In this document: one piece after another, positions 55,226-64,000 of the stretch
Numbering within the stretch: position 1 is the first letter of the stretch
Layout of the letters: the number at the start of each line of letters is the position of its first letter
Origin: Ligula intestinalis
Taxonomy: Eukaryota; Platyhelminthes; Cestoda; Diphyllobothriidea; Diphyllobothriidae
Length of the DNA: 64,000 nt
Direction: 5' to 3'
Assembly (NCBI GenBank): GCA_036362985.1
Contig: JAYGXS010000006.1
Location: forward strand, 16,022,987 to 16,086,986
The notes under the pieces: model-generated
Databases searched by the model: none
What the model was told of the DNA's origin: nothing
The model's input: the letters and a program-made list of their open reading frames with translations, nothing else
Made by a program: the position numbers and the translations under genes

Positions 55226-58200
55226 CCAACAGGCCGAAGAAAAGCCCACCTCGCACAACACCATACCCTCCGATAGTTACACAATGCCATCGAATTCCAC
55301 CACTCTTATCACCAATTTTTCCCAATGATGCACAATTCGCCACAAATAGTCCAACACCACCATATTATCCACCAATCACACAATTTCCGCACATGAGCCC
55401 TCAACACAATTAAACAAGTAATAGGAATCCATTTTTTTCACAGCAGATTCCAGCTTTTGTATCCGACACCATAAGTGTTGCTCTTATTAATGCTAGATCG
55501 ATAGTAAACAAAGTTCCACCACTTAGGACTTTTATTGACTCCTACAATCCCGATATAGTCTTTTTAACAGAAACATGGGTAAACGAATCAACCTCCAATG
55601 CTTCACTTTTTATAGCAAACTACACCTTCTATAGACAGGACCGTGCTAATAAACGAGGAGGAGGTTGTATGATCTACATTAGATCTACCATAGAACAAAG
55701 TGGCTTTGAGGTTCTTCAGGAGACGTTCAATGGCGAAGCGTGCTTCGCTATAATAACATCCAAGACCTTTAAAAGCATTCTAATTGGATGTTTGTACACC
55801 CCTCCGGAATATAGTAATGATGACACTGGTCTTAAAAATCTACTAGATATTCTATCAAATATCCAAACCGAATATTAGATAATTGCAGGAGACTTAAACT
55901 GTCCAGAAATAAACTGGACAGAACTATCAGCCCCATCGAGACACGATGAATTGTTATCATCAATTGTGTTTTATAACTGGACGCAAATAATAAGCAAACC
56001 AACCAGGGGAAACAATATACTCGATGTTATTCTCACCAATAATATCTGGCCCTTATATACCCACTACGACAGCTTAACATTTGATAGTGATCATAAGACA
56101 ATCATAGCAGTGCTCCCTCTTAACATTAAAATAAGACCTGATCCTAGTTACACTTCTATAAACCCCAAAAATCCTGACATTGAATCTATGAATAACTACA
56201 TTAGGTCATTGGATTGGAGCTCTTTCCTCCTAACAGCATCCCCTCTAGAAGCTGTTAACATATTATATGCCACCCTTAATTTAATTCGAGATACCCTAAT
56301 TGACGAGAGATCCCCATGTAAGAAATCACTAATCCCAAACTTCCTTTCCAAACGGCTAAAAAAACTTAAAAAACAACTCCACGACCCATGTATTAGTTAT
56401 CTATCTACGCTCAGACGCATTACAGAGATTCACGAGTTAGCCCAGAACATTGAAACAAATAAGACGATAGCAGCAGAACATTGGGCAATCGAGTCCCCAG
56501 AAGGGACAGCCCAAATCTTCAGGAAAAAAATGAATAATCATCAAAAACAAGGCCCACAAATCATGCTTGATGACCAAGGAATAGTAATAACAAATGACAA
56601 CCAAATAGCAAATCTTTTCAACGAGTATTTCTCAACCAACTATTCAGTCGAGGAAGAACCAATTCCCCAGCCAACAGAAATGACGGCACTTGTATTAAAA
56701 GAGATATTGTTTAACGAAGAAACTGTAGAGAAGGCTATCCGCCAACTGTCCAATTCCACATCATATGGAACGGATAGAATCCCTCCTTGCATACTGAGAA
56801 ATCTGACATATGCCCCAATACTTCTGTCTAACCTTTTCTCGTTACTGCAGTCAAATGGTACTTATCCAGAAATATGGAAAAAATCATGTATCACCCCAAT
56901 TTACAAAACGGAAATCGGTCACATGCCCAAAATTATCGTGGTGTTCACCGAACATCGGTTTTAGCAAAAATCTTAGAAAAAATAATTTATAACCAAATGT
57001 TAGACCATCTGACGAATGTAAATCTCATACCTCCCTCTCAACATGCCTTTTTACCTAAAAAGTCATGTCAGTCCTGCCATCTCACTTTGTTGGAATTCGT
57101 CTCCAGAAATCGAGATGATGGGAACACGGTAGCTACAATTTACTTTGATCTAAAAAAAGCCTTTGACAAAGGTCCGCATAAAAGACTGATCGTGAAGCTA
57201 GCGAGTCACGGGATTCGCCCCCCCCCCTCCTTGATTTCCTCAAATCCTATCTTCAAAACCGATTCAAAGTAGTACAATTCGAAATATAGTATCAGAAACA
57301 GCTCATATAAGCAGTGGTGTTTTTCAAGGCACTATCCTAAGTCCCCTCTTATTTCTCATCTACATTCATGAGTTATCCACGATATCAACCTCTGCTTAAA
57401 CATTTTTATATGCAGATGACTTAAAACACGCCTATGCCTATAACAAAAATTCAATAAGTAGTGTGCATAGAACAATTGAATTAGACCTTCAAAAACTAAA
57501 CGACTGGAGTGTTCAGTGGCAAATGCCGTTTTCACCAACAAAATGTCATCTCATGATTTTTGGACCACGAAAACTTCCCTCCATAATGTTTAGTGGTCAA
57601 GAAATAAAAGAGCTAACATCTTTAAAAGATTTAGGTCTTGGCTATTCTAATACTCTTGACTTATCCCCACATGTTAAACAAATCGCACCAAAAGCCAATC
57701 GACTATATGGCTTCATAAGTAAAAATTTCACATTAATTACACTGAAGACTAAACTATACAAAATGTACGTTTTACCTATTCCTGATTACTGCTCAATATT
57801 TTTCGGTACCATGTCATCAGATGACAGACAGAAACTAGAAAAAATCCAGCGAATGTTTACCAGAGTTCTGTGTAAACGCGATGACGCCCGAGACTCCTAT
57901 TCAATAATGTACAATAGATATGGTCTTAAACCCCTCTGGCAAAGGCGACTCCAAAATGGTTTAACTTTCCTATTTAAAGTGACACATGATCAGAACATCC
58001 TTAGCAATAATGTGTTAACAAATCAAAACGGTTCCCGTCCCACTAGAAACAACCAGCATACAATTCATAACGCTAAAGCTAGGACGGCCCAGCGATCAAA
58101 TTTCTACACCATAATATATGCGATCATATGGAATGCCCTACCCAACGATATTCGCAAAAGCCACAGTTTAGCCGAATTTAGAAGAAAGACCAAGCAGTTC

Positions 58201-58600
58201 TTCTCAAATGACATGACGCATATATTTCTGAACAAAATAGGACACTTTGCTAACCAGTTCTTTGACGTCCAATTCGGACCAAAAGGGATCTAACGGTCCA
58301 GGAGAGTTCCCGAACATTTTGGAGAAAACTGGCCAATGCTGGAAGCTTTCCAGTCGACGGTTTCCAACGCTGATAAAATCAAAGCTCAAGCAAAATTGTG
58401 CCTTGCCTCCTTTTCCAATCCTTAAAAATAAAAATAACAAACAAAAACTAAGAACAATTTATCTATTCCAATATTCCTCGACTAATATCTAAATGTTTAT
58501 AAAAAATTATTATGAAAGAAAATAATTTTCTCTTCAACTATACTAAAATATATATTGTTTCCTCTTATAATGTATCAGAAGTATGAATACTTATGATGTA
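55226..58600 (+). mobile_element. Second-type CR1/Jockey non-LTR retrotransposon, degenerate
   Basis: A plus-strand element distinct in sequence from the copies at 1 and 47346. A Pro-rich leader (55250-55420) is followed by endonuclease and RT. The 3' end is AT-rich, with no sharp tail that I can fix. A run of small lesions breaks one long ORF2, but the catalytic motif is intact. Confidence 0.85.
55442..58293 (+). pseudogene. Endonuclease and RT polyprotein of non-LTR element, lightly damaged
   Basis: Blocks in order: VALINARSIVNK (about 55480-55515), PDIVFLTETWVNE (about 55550), GGGCMIYIRS (about 55660), AGDLNCPEINWT (about 55887), SDHKTIIAVLPL (about 56089), then RT: SYGTDRIPPCILRN (about 56763), NYRGVHRTSVLAKILEKIIY (about 56933), YFDLKKAFDK (about 57140), ILSPLLFLIYIH (about 57335), LYADDLKHAYAY (about 57406-57441), and the C-terminal YCSIFFGTM and RNNQHTIHNAKAR segments. 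Lesions seen: TAG at 55876-55878, a frameshift near 56910-56930, another near 57220-57250, and TAA at 57397-57399. The YADD pair is kept. Confidence 0.87.
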
Positions 58601-58805
58601 AATCTCAATCTCACTGAGATATTTGACAAACGAAAGGCCAAGTGTCTTCTGCTGATGCACTTGAATGACGATGGTGCTTCGCAGCTGCCTCGACCCACCT
58701 CAGACATCTGCAACGTCCCATCTAATTAGCAAACTTGTGCCAATGGACAACGATTGTAATCTCCGAATCGAGCAGACCCATGCATACGGTAGATGCGATG
58801 TCCTC

Positions 58806-59100
58806 TGTAATACTCCTGTCGAGTCCGCGACCTGTAGGGATTCGTTATTCCTGGAACGTATGCTTCTCTAGAAGAGGTTCGCAGCACACCACGGAGCAGA
58901 ACACGATAGACGGAGTAAATACTTTATTGGGAGAATGATTGGAAAAGGCAACACACTGATGTGTTCCAATAACGGAGAAGAGGGGGAGAATCAGCGACGT
59001 TGAAGCGGAAGAGGGCGCAGACCTAAAGAATAAAAGAGGTAATCAAGCTTTTACCAGGGAGGTGCCTAAGACATGCACAAGCAAGATGGCGACCGTTACA
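58806..59100 (-). repeat. Gypsy 3' LTR
   Basis: 295 bp. On the element's strand it begins TGTAACGG and ends GTATTACA. It carries AATAAA (complement of 58923-58928) as a likely polyadenylation signal. Confidence 0.95.
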
Positions 59101-59115
59101 AAGCCTCCCTTTCCG
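59101..59115 (-). promoter_or_regulatory. Polypurine tract
   Basis: Immediately upstream of the 3' LTR the element strand reads GGAAAGGGAGGCTT, a purine-rich stretch in the right place to prime plus-strand DNA. Confidence 0.7.
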
Positions 59116-59130
59116 AAAAAGCCACTGTCC

Positions 59131-62100
59131 TCAGTGGTTGGAAGAAAAAATTTCGACGGTATTGTCAACAGGAATGTCCTCACTGGGGATTACAGGTGGT
59201 GGGTCGGGGGGTTCGGGGGGGTTTCCCGCCTTAAGCCTATTAAAGTGGACCAATAGTGTAGTTGGACTGTCCAGTCCGCGAATCCTATCTACATTGTTGG
59301 GTAAACATTGTATCACGGAAAACGGGCCCAGCCAAGGATTGTGGAACTTGCTTGACTGTCCTAGAGAGGGATTGGCTTTATGTAGCCACACAGTGTCATC
59401 CGGTTGGAACGGCGACCCGTGTTGCTGGCGGTCGTAGAACCGGGCTTGTGACTGTTGGGCTTGTTGTAGGTGCGTACGGGCCAGCCGTTGACACTCTTGA
59501 TGGAGTTCGATAAGTTGCGTTGCATAAGTTGGTGGGGTGGGAAATTCATGTCGAGTGCTAGGCAGGTAGGCGTCCAAGGGCAATTGGAGTTCTCGTCCAT
59601 AAGTTAGCATAGCTGGTGTGAATCCCGTGGATTTTTGTACCGTGCTGCGGTAGGAGAGGAGGCAATGAGGAATAAGAGTATCCCAGATGTCTTTGTTAAC
59701 CGAGGTTATGAATGTGCGTAGAAGGGACAGAATAGATTTATTGGTCCTTTCTGTTTGCCCGTTGCCTTGGGGGTGGTATGCGGTGGTCCTCATTTTCTGG
59801 ATACCGAGTTTATAACAGAGTTCTTGTACTAATTGGCTTTCAAAGTTAGAACCCTGGTCTGCGTGGAGGCTATCGGGAACTCCGAAGCGTGCCACCCATG
59901 TGCACATGATAGCATCTGCAACCGTGGCAGCAGTCTGATCCTTCAGGGGAGCCGCTTCTGCCCATTTAGTAAAAAAATCCACCATCACCAAGAGATATCG
60001 GTTATGCTCCAGAGATTCTGGGAAGGGCCCAACGATGTCAACTCCGAGGCGTTGATTCGGGTACCCGGTGGTAATTGGTTGTAGGGGTACTCTTAGATTA
60101 TGTGTGGGGTGTTTACATCGTGCGCAGACATCACATTCCTGACATACAATGGATACATCCCGTCGAAGATTGGGCGTCCAGAATCTCCGTCGTGCCGCCT
60201 TCTCTAGTTTTCCTTGCCCCGCGTGGCCCAGTTCCCGGTGTAATTCCCGTAGAACGCTGCGTGTATGAGCTGGAGGAAGGACGAGGCGGATTGGAGATTC
60301 AGGGTCGTATTGGAAATAAAGTATGTTTTCTCTCATGGACAGATTAGGCCAAAATGCCCACAGGGCGTGTGCTTCGCGGCTTTCCCCGGACATCTGGTTT
60401 TTCGAGGGTTTGATGGATCCTCGGGCGAATCTGTCGTGGATGAGGCCTACATCTGGGTCGTTTGCCTGGAGGTTGGCCCAGTTTACGGCCGTGGTGGTCA
60501 TTTTCAGGACGTTTAGGTCGAGATCCTGACACTCTGCGCAGCTGTGGGGTTCACGCATGGGAATGCGTGATAACGCATCGGCATTGAGGTGTTGTTTCCC
60601 AGGGCGGTGTACGACGTTATATTCGAAGTCCGCCATCATCTCCTGCCACCGCGCTATTTGTCCTTCGGGCTCATGGAAACTGTCTAGCCACTGAAGTGCT
60701 GAATGATCCGTCCTGATGGTAAACGGTTTGCCTTTCAGGAACACCGCAAATTTCTTGGTAAAGTTGACCAGAGCCAACGTTTCGCGACGTGTGGCACTAT
60801 AATTGCGTTCATGTGTATCGAGGGTACGACTGCCGTATTGGATAACATGTTCTCTACCTTCGGCATCTGTTTGGGATAGCACTCCGCCGATCGCGTGGGC
60901 ACTGGCGTCTGTGTCCAGTATGAACGGGGCACTGTTGTTGCTTAGGTCAGGGAACGCGAGGATAGGTGCGGCGGTGAGGGCTTCCTTTAGGTGTTTGAAA
61001 GCGGTTTCACACTGGGTTGTCCACAGGAATGGCCGCGTCTTCTCCATGAGCCTGGTGAGAGGAAAAGCGATGCGGGCATATGACGGAATGAAGGCCCTGT
61101 AGTAGCCTGCCAAGCCAAGGAATGAGCGGACCTCGTCTCCCGTTGCTGGCTGTGGCCATTCCGTCACGGCCTGGACCTTGTCAGGGTCGGTCGTGAGGCC
61201 TTGGCTACTAACGATGTGTCCGAGGAATGGAATTTCTGTTTGAAGGAACTTACACTTCTTGGGGTTGAGAGTCAATCCGGCTTCTTGGTATCTCGTCAAT
61301 ACCTCTGACAGATTCTCCAGAAGTTCGTGTACAGTGGCTCCCCATACTATAACGTCGTCCAAGTACACGAGGCACTTAGATGGGTATATGTTTTGCAGTA
61401 TTTTTTGCATGAGCCGTTGACAAGTCGCCGCCGCGTTAGCCAACCCCATGGGTAATGTGTTGAACTCAAATAGTCCTGAGGGTAGGGTAAAGGCGGTCTT
61501 GGCTCGATCTTCCGGGTGAACTTCAATCTGCCAATAGCTTGAAGACAGGTCGAGGGTTGTGAAGAATTTCTTCCCGGACATAGATGCTAGGAGATCGTCC
61601 ATGCGGGGCAGGGGAAAGGAGTCTCTGATGGTGACTGCATTCAGTCGCCTGTAGTCGACGCAGAGCCGCAGAGAATTATCTTTTTTCTTAACAAGAGTTA
61701 CCGGCGCTGCCCATGGGGAAGAGGAAGGTTGTATAATCCCTTGTTGGAGCATGTTCTCCACCAAGTTATCCAGTTTGGCTCTGAAGTGAAACGGTATTCG
61801 TCGGGGCGGGAGGTGTTGCGGCGGTGCGGTGCCGGTGTTTATTTGGTGCTCCACACTGTTGGTCCGTCCGATGGCCTGGTCTGCCCATGTGAAAACGGAG
61901 CTGAACGGCACCAAAGCGTGGTAGAGGGCCCGACGATCGGCTATAGGAATGTTGTCTGGTATTATTTCTTCAATTGAAGAAGGATCGACGGGTGGGGCTG
62001 TGGAGACTTCGACACTGTTGACCCCCGTGATAACTGGGCCGTCCTCGAGGAGGATGAGTGATTGAGTTGTGGGGGAGAAGGTAATGGCTTGGGCGTTTCG

Positions 62101-62541
62101 TTTAAGGAAGTCACAACCCAAAATTACATTCCATTTGAGCTCCGAGGAAATGAGGAAGCAGTGCCGGATAGTTCTATCTTTGATGGTGACTGGTACAACT
62201 ACGGAGCCACGGAGGGCTAGAGGGGAATTGTTGGCGGTGAGGATCTGAATATGTGGGAATTCGGACTGCGTGTAAGGCGTGTCGTACAAAAGACTGTCGT
62301 GGATGAGAGAGACGTCTGCCCCTGTGTCCACTAGCATACTGACTCTCCTATCCCCTATCTTACCAATGACTGTTAATGGTTTAAAGTCGGGAGACACAGT
62401 AAATAAAGCTGCAAGGGGTAAGGGTCGCTTGCCTGGATTGTGTCCGCAGGTTCTGGCTGCTCTGCCGTATTGAGCACAGTAGAAGCAATCCTTGTTCTGC
62501 TGACTGGCTGGACGTCTCTGTGGTTGTCTGTGGAAGGTGGA
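59131..62541 (-). CDS. Gypsy pol: zinc knuckle, protease, RT, RNase H, integrase
   Basis: One uninterrupted frame from the TAG at 62544 to a stop at 59133-59131. The first ~48 codons carry a zinc-knuckle-like CFYCAQYGRAARTC in which the usual histidine position is Arg. Numbering from the GTG codon at 62397, the domains are: protease DTGADVSL (residues 24-31), RT with CVDYRRLNAV (246-255) and VYLDDVIVWG (344-353), RNase H with DTDASAHAIGGVLSQ (495-509) and RTDHSALQWL (562-571), integrase zinc finger H720/H725/C752/C755, catalytic D787, D847 and E883 (D,D-35-E), and a GPF motif in NPWLGPF (1020-1026). All catalytic residues are present, so the enzyme set may be functional. Confidence 0.95.
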   Translation of the reverse strand, partial: STFHRQPQRRPASQQNKDCFYCAQYGRAARTCGHNPGKRPLPLAALFTVSPDFKPLTVIGKIGDRRVSMLVDTGADVSLIHDSLLYDTPYTQSEFPHIQILTANNSPLALRGSVVVPVTIKDRTIRHCFLISSELKWNVILGCDFLKRNAQAITFSPTTQSLILLEDGPVITGVNSVEVSTAPPVDPSSIEEIIPDNIPIADRRALYHALVPFSSVFTWADQAIGRTNSVEHQINTGTAPPQHLPPRRIPFHFRAKLDNLVENMLQQGIIQPSSSPWAAPVTLVKKKDNSLRLCVDYRRLNAVTIRDSFPLPRMDDLLASMSGKKFFTTLDLSSSYWQIEVHPEDRAKTAFTLPSGLFEFNTLPMGLANAAATCQRLMQKILQNIYPSKCLVYLDDVIVWGATVHELLENLSEVLTRYQEAGLTLNPKKCKFLQTEIPFLGHIVSSQGLTTDPDKVQAVTEWPQPATGDEVRSFLGLAGYYRAFIPSYARIAFPLTRLMEKTRPFLWTTQCETAFKHLKEALTAAPILAFPDLSNNSAPFILDTDASAHAIGGVLSQTDAEGREHVIQYGSRTLDTHERNYSATRRETLALVNFTKKFAVFLKGKPFTIRTDHSALQWLDSFHEPEGQIARWQEMMADFEYNVVHRPGKQHLNADALSRIPMREPHSCAECQDLDLNVLKMTTTAVNWANLQANDPDVGLIHDRFARGSIKPSKNQMSGESREAHALWAFWPNLSMRENILYFQYDPESPIRLVLPPAHTRSVLRELHRELGHAGQGKLEKAARRRFWTPNLRRDVSIVCQECDVCARCKHPTHNLRVPLQPITTGYPNQRLGVDIVGPFPESLEHNRYLLVMVDFFTKWAEAAPLKDQTAATVADAIMCTWVARFGVPDSLHADQGSNFESQLVQELCYKLGIQKMRTTAYHPQGNGQTERTNKSILSLLRTFITSVNKDIWDTLIPHCLLSYRSTVQKSTGFTPAMLTYGRELQLPLDAYLPSTRHEFPTPPTYATQLIELHQECQRLARTHLQQAQQSQARFYDRQQHGSPFQPDDTVWLHKANPSLGQSSKFHNPWLGPFSVIQCLPNNVDRIRGLDSPTTLLVHFNRLKAGNPPEPPDPPPVIPSEDIPVDNTVEIFSSNH

Positions 62542-63159
62542 CTAGGCGTAGGGCGGTCGTACTGGGGCCTGCACAACTGGCGGTTCGCCCCACGTATTCG
62601 CCGGCATGGCGCTGCGTTGTTCCAAGGCCAGGGGGAATTGGGTGCGCCGTGTCGCATCCAACTTGAGAGCCTCCTCTGCGTCCGCGGGTGGGTGACTCGT
62701 GAAAATTAGTGCGAGTTCCCGGTCGCAGATCCCGCTGATCAGACGATTGAACGTCACATCCTCGTCACCATGGGGAGGGAAGGCGCGGAAGCCTAAATGT
62801 TTAAGGGCTATATAGAAGTCCAGAAACTTTTCCCCTTCCAGTTGGTTTCTCGCAAAAAACCATTGCTGGTCGGCCGCAACGCTGGATTCGCCCTGAGCAA
62901 TCCGTTGTAGGGCCGCATAATAATCTTGGAAATCGCAGTATGGGGACGAAGCCATGCCGTCCTCCTTGTACCGCAGTTCCGGGCTGAGAAGGGATTTGAG
63001 GGTAGCCTTTTCAAACGCTGCGGATGTTGCGTCCATGTAGGGTTGTGCCATCGACACCCACTGCGGAAAATCGTCGTTCTCTCGCAGCACCGGTGGTTGG
63101 ATGGGCTGCGGGGTAATGTAAACCGGTTTGGGTATGGGATCCGGTTTGTACGCGGGGCG
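62542..63159 (-). CDS. Gypsy gag
   Basis: The open frame runs from just after an in-frame TAG (63162-63160) to a TAG at 62544-62542, about 205 codons. No ATG begins this frame; the nearest upstream ATG (63170-63168) is in another frame, so either a 1-nt indel has occurred or translation starts otherwise. It contains FPQWVSMAQPYMDATSAAF and LEGEKFLDFYIALKHLGFRA, resembling the capsid region of Gypsy Gag. It packages the element RNA. Pol follows in the same frame beyond the TAG. Confidence 0.8.
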   Translation of the reverse strand, partial: RPAYKPDPIPKPVYITPQPIQPPVLRENDDFPQWVSMAQPYMDATSAAFEKATLKSLLSPELRYKEDGMASSPYCDFQDYYAALQRIAQGESSVAADQQWFFARNQLEGEKFLDFYIALKHLGFRAFPPHGDEDVTFNRLISGICDRELALIFTSHPPADAEEALKLDATRRTQFPLALEQRSAMPANTWGEPPVVQAPVRPPYA

Positions 63160-63300
63160 CTATTGTACATAACGGAAATGTCCAAAATTATGTGCGGTTA
63201 GGTCAGGAAGGGAAATCGGCGATTAAGGGCAATCTCTGCCAATTTTCGGGGGCGAAGGGGGTGGGGTGGGTTCGCGGTCGGGAGCATTCGATCCGGGCAT

Positions 63301-63311
63301 CGCTGCCACCA
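63301..63311 (-). promoter_or_regulatory. Primer binding site, tRNA-Leu-like
   Basis: Three bases inside the 5' LTR, the element strand reads TGGTGGCAGCG. This complements a tRNA 3' end ...CGCTGCCA plus CCA, as found in several leucine tRNAs (from memory). Reverse transcription would start here. Confidence 0.65.
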
Positions 63312-63314
63312 CTT

Positions 63315-63609
63315 TGTAATACTCCTGTCGAGTCCGCGACCTGTAGGGATTCGTTATTCCTGGAACGTATGCTTCTCTAGAAGAGGTTCGCAGCACACCA
63401 CGGAGCAGAACACGATAGACGGAGTAAATACTTTATTGGGAGAATGATTGGAAAAGGCAACACACTGATGTGTTCCAATAACGGAGAAGAGGGGGAGAAT
63501 CAGCGACGTTGAAGCGGAAGAGGGGGCAGACCTAAAGAATAAAAGAGGTAATCAAGCTTTTATCAGAGAGGTGCCTAAGACATGCACAAGCAAGATGGCG
63601 ACCGTTACA
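63315..63609 (-). repeat. Gypsy 5' LTR
   Basis: 295 bp, identical in layout to the other LTR, with three substitutions by eye (around 63525, 63562 and 63566). Confidence 0.95.
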
Positions 63610-64000
63610 TCTCAGCTGATTTTTTCGCCTTCAAACTGACCGCAGCTAAGTATACCTCAGTTAAAAGACATGACAGTTTTTCCAGACCCCAAGTATTCTT
63701 GCTATAAAACCGTAACACCTACAATGTATAGCTATTTTATTTTATGTTTTTCTAGCTTTGTTCCCTAGAAGTCAGGTTTTTTTCACTTAAATCAAACTCC
63801 TTATTTCGAACACTATTGACCTAGCAAAACACCAAATACATTTAGTCACCTTTGTGTTGTTTTCTCCCCCTAAATTTCCACCCCTCCCGAGTTACGTTGA
63901 CAATATGAATGTTCGCTTACGCGTAAATTTGACCTTGATTTAATCTATTTTGCTGATATTCAAATTGTGCTGTAACCCACTTGTTATTCATTCATGCAAA
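63610..64000. other. Flank downstream of the Gypsy element
   Basis: AT-rich sequence with no recognisable gene or repeat. Confidence 0.5.

Larger units (their letters stand above)
58806..63609 (-). mobile_element. Gypsy-type LTR retrotransposon, nearly intact
   Basis: A 4.8-kb element, minus strand: 5' LTR (63315-63609), PBS, gag, protease-RT-RNase H-integrase, polypurine tract, 3' LTR (58806-59100). RNase H followed by integrase is the Gypsy (Ty3/mdg4) order. LTRs start TG and end CA and differ at three positions. The bases flanking the two LTRs (TCCTC before, TCTCA after) do not form a perfect target-site duplication. No envelope gene is present. Confidence 0.95.

Noticed and set aside
59138..61102. 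Plus-strand ORFs across the Gypsy pol region
   Set aside because: They are antisense shadows of the intact 1,088-codon minus-strand pol frame.
1..64000. CRISPR array, bacterial operon or phage system
   Set aside because: Nothing in the window fits: coding is in spliced exons and retroelements, and the only regular repeat (54 bp at 47898) has no spacers.

Overview
This is eukaryotic genomic DNA, very probably from a parasitic flatworm (my guess is a diphyllobothriidean tapeworm). The organism is inferred from three things: the mix of CR1/Jockey-type, RTE-type, Penelope-like and Gypsy elements, relics of C2H2 zinc-finger repeats that I associate with flatworm retroelements, and tiny introns at the 5' end of the host gene. 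There is no bacterial-style gene organisation. Two 100-N gaps (40616-40715 and 51581-51680) show that this is a draft assembly.

One host gene accounts for most of the window. It lies on the minus strand and encodes TRAPPC8 (Trs85 in yeast), a subunit of the TRAPP III vesicle-tethering complex. I can place a start codon at 53021-53023, 21 coding exons and a stop at 6337-6339, a span of about 46.7 kb. Most exon junctions have matching splice phases, which supports a functional gene. Three stretches of protein are not accounted for: between 21132 and 17926, between 17398 and 10831, and between 10381 and 6679. One 149-nt exon occurs twice, in a roughly 1.65-kb direct duplication on either side of a poly-C run and an N gap. 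This is probably an assembly or haplotype artefact.

The introns and flanks are filled with mobile DNA. (1) 1-2910: a 5'-clipped CR1/Jockey-type non-LTR element, plus strand, broken. (2) 13690-14560 and 30376-30540: 3' ends of an RTE-like element. (3) 21900-24050: retroelement relics with degenerate C2H2 zinc fingers and a possible 2A-like motif. (4) 24960-26240, plus strand: a Penelope-like element (PLE) with RT and GIY-YIG. (5) 30560-32165: a second PLE on the minus strand with an inverted partial copy. (6) 47346-51580: a CR1-type element with ORF1 and ORF2, inside the second TRAPPC8 intron. (7) 55226-58600: another CR1/Jockey-type element, upstream of the gene. (8) 58806-63609: a young, nearly intact Gypsy LTR retrotransposon on the minus strand with 295-bp LTRs about 99% identical. 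tRNA-derived SINE-like pieces are scattered throughout.

The observations I find most worth a second look are these. Four of the six reverse transcriptases have lost the first aspartate of the catalytic xxDD motif, three of them by the same Asp-to-Gly change. The Gypsy gag and pol lie in one frame split only by a UAG. The duplicated TRAPPC8 exon cannot be included twice without a frameshift. The first TRAPPC8 intron is only 28 or 34 nt. An AT-rich block at 26400-28760 contains diverged internal repeats. All homology calls are from memory of the families; no search was run.
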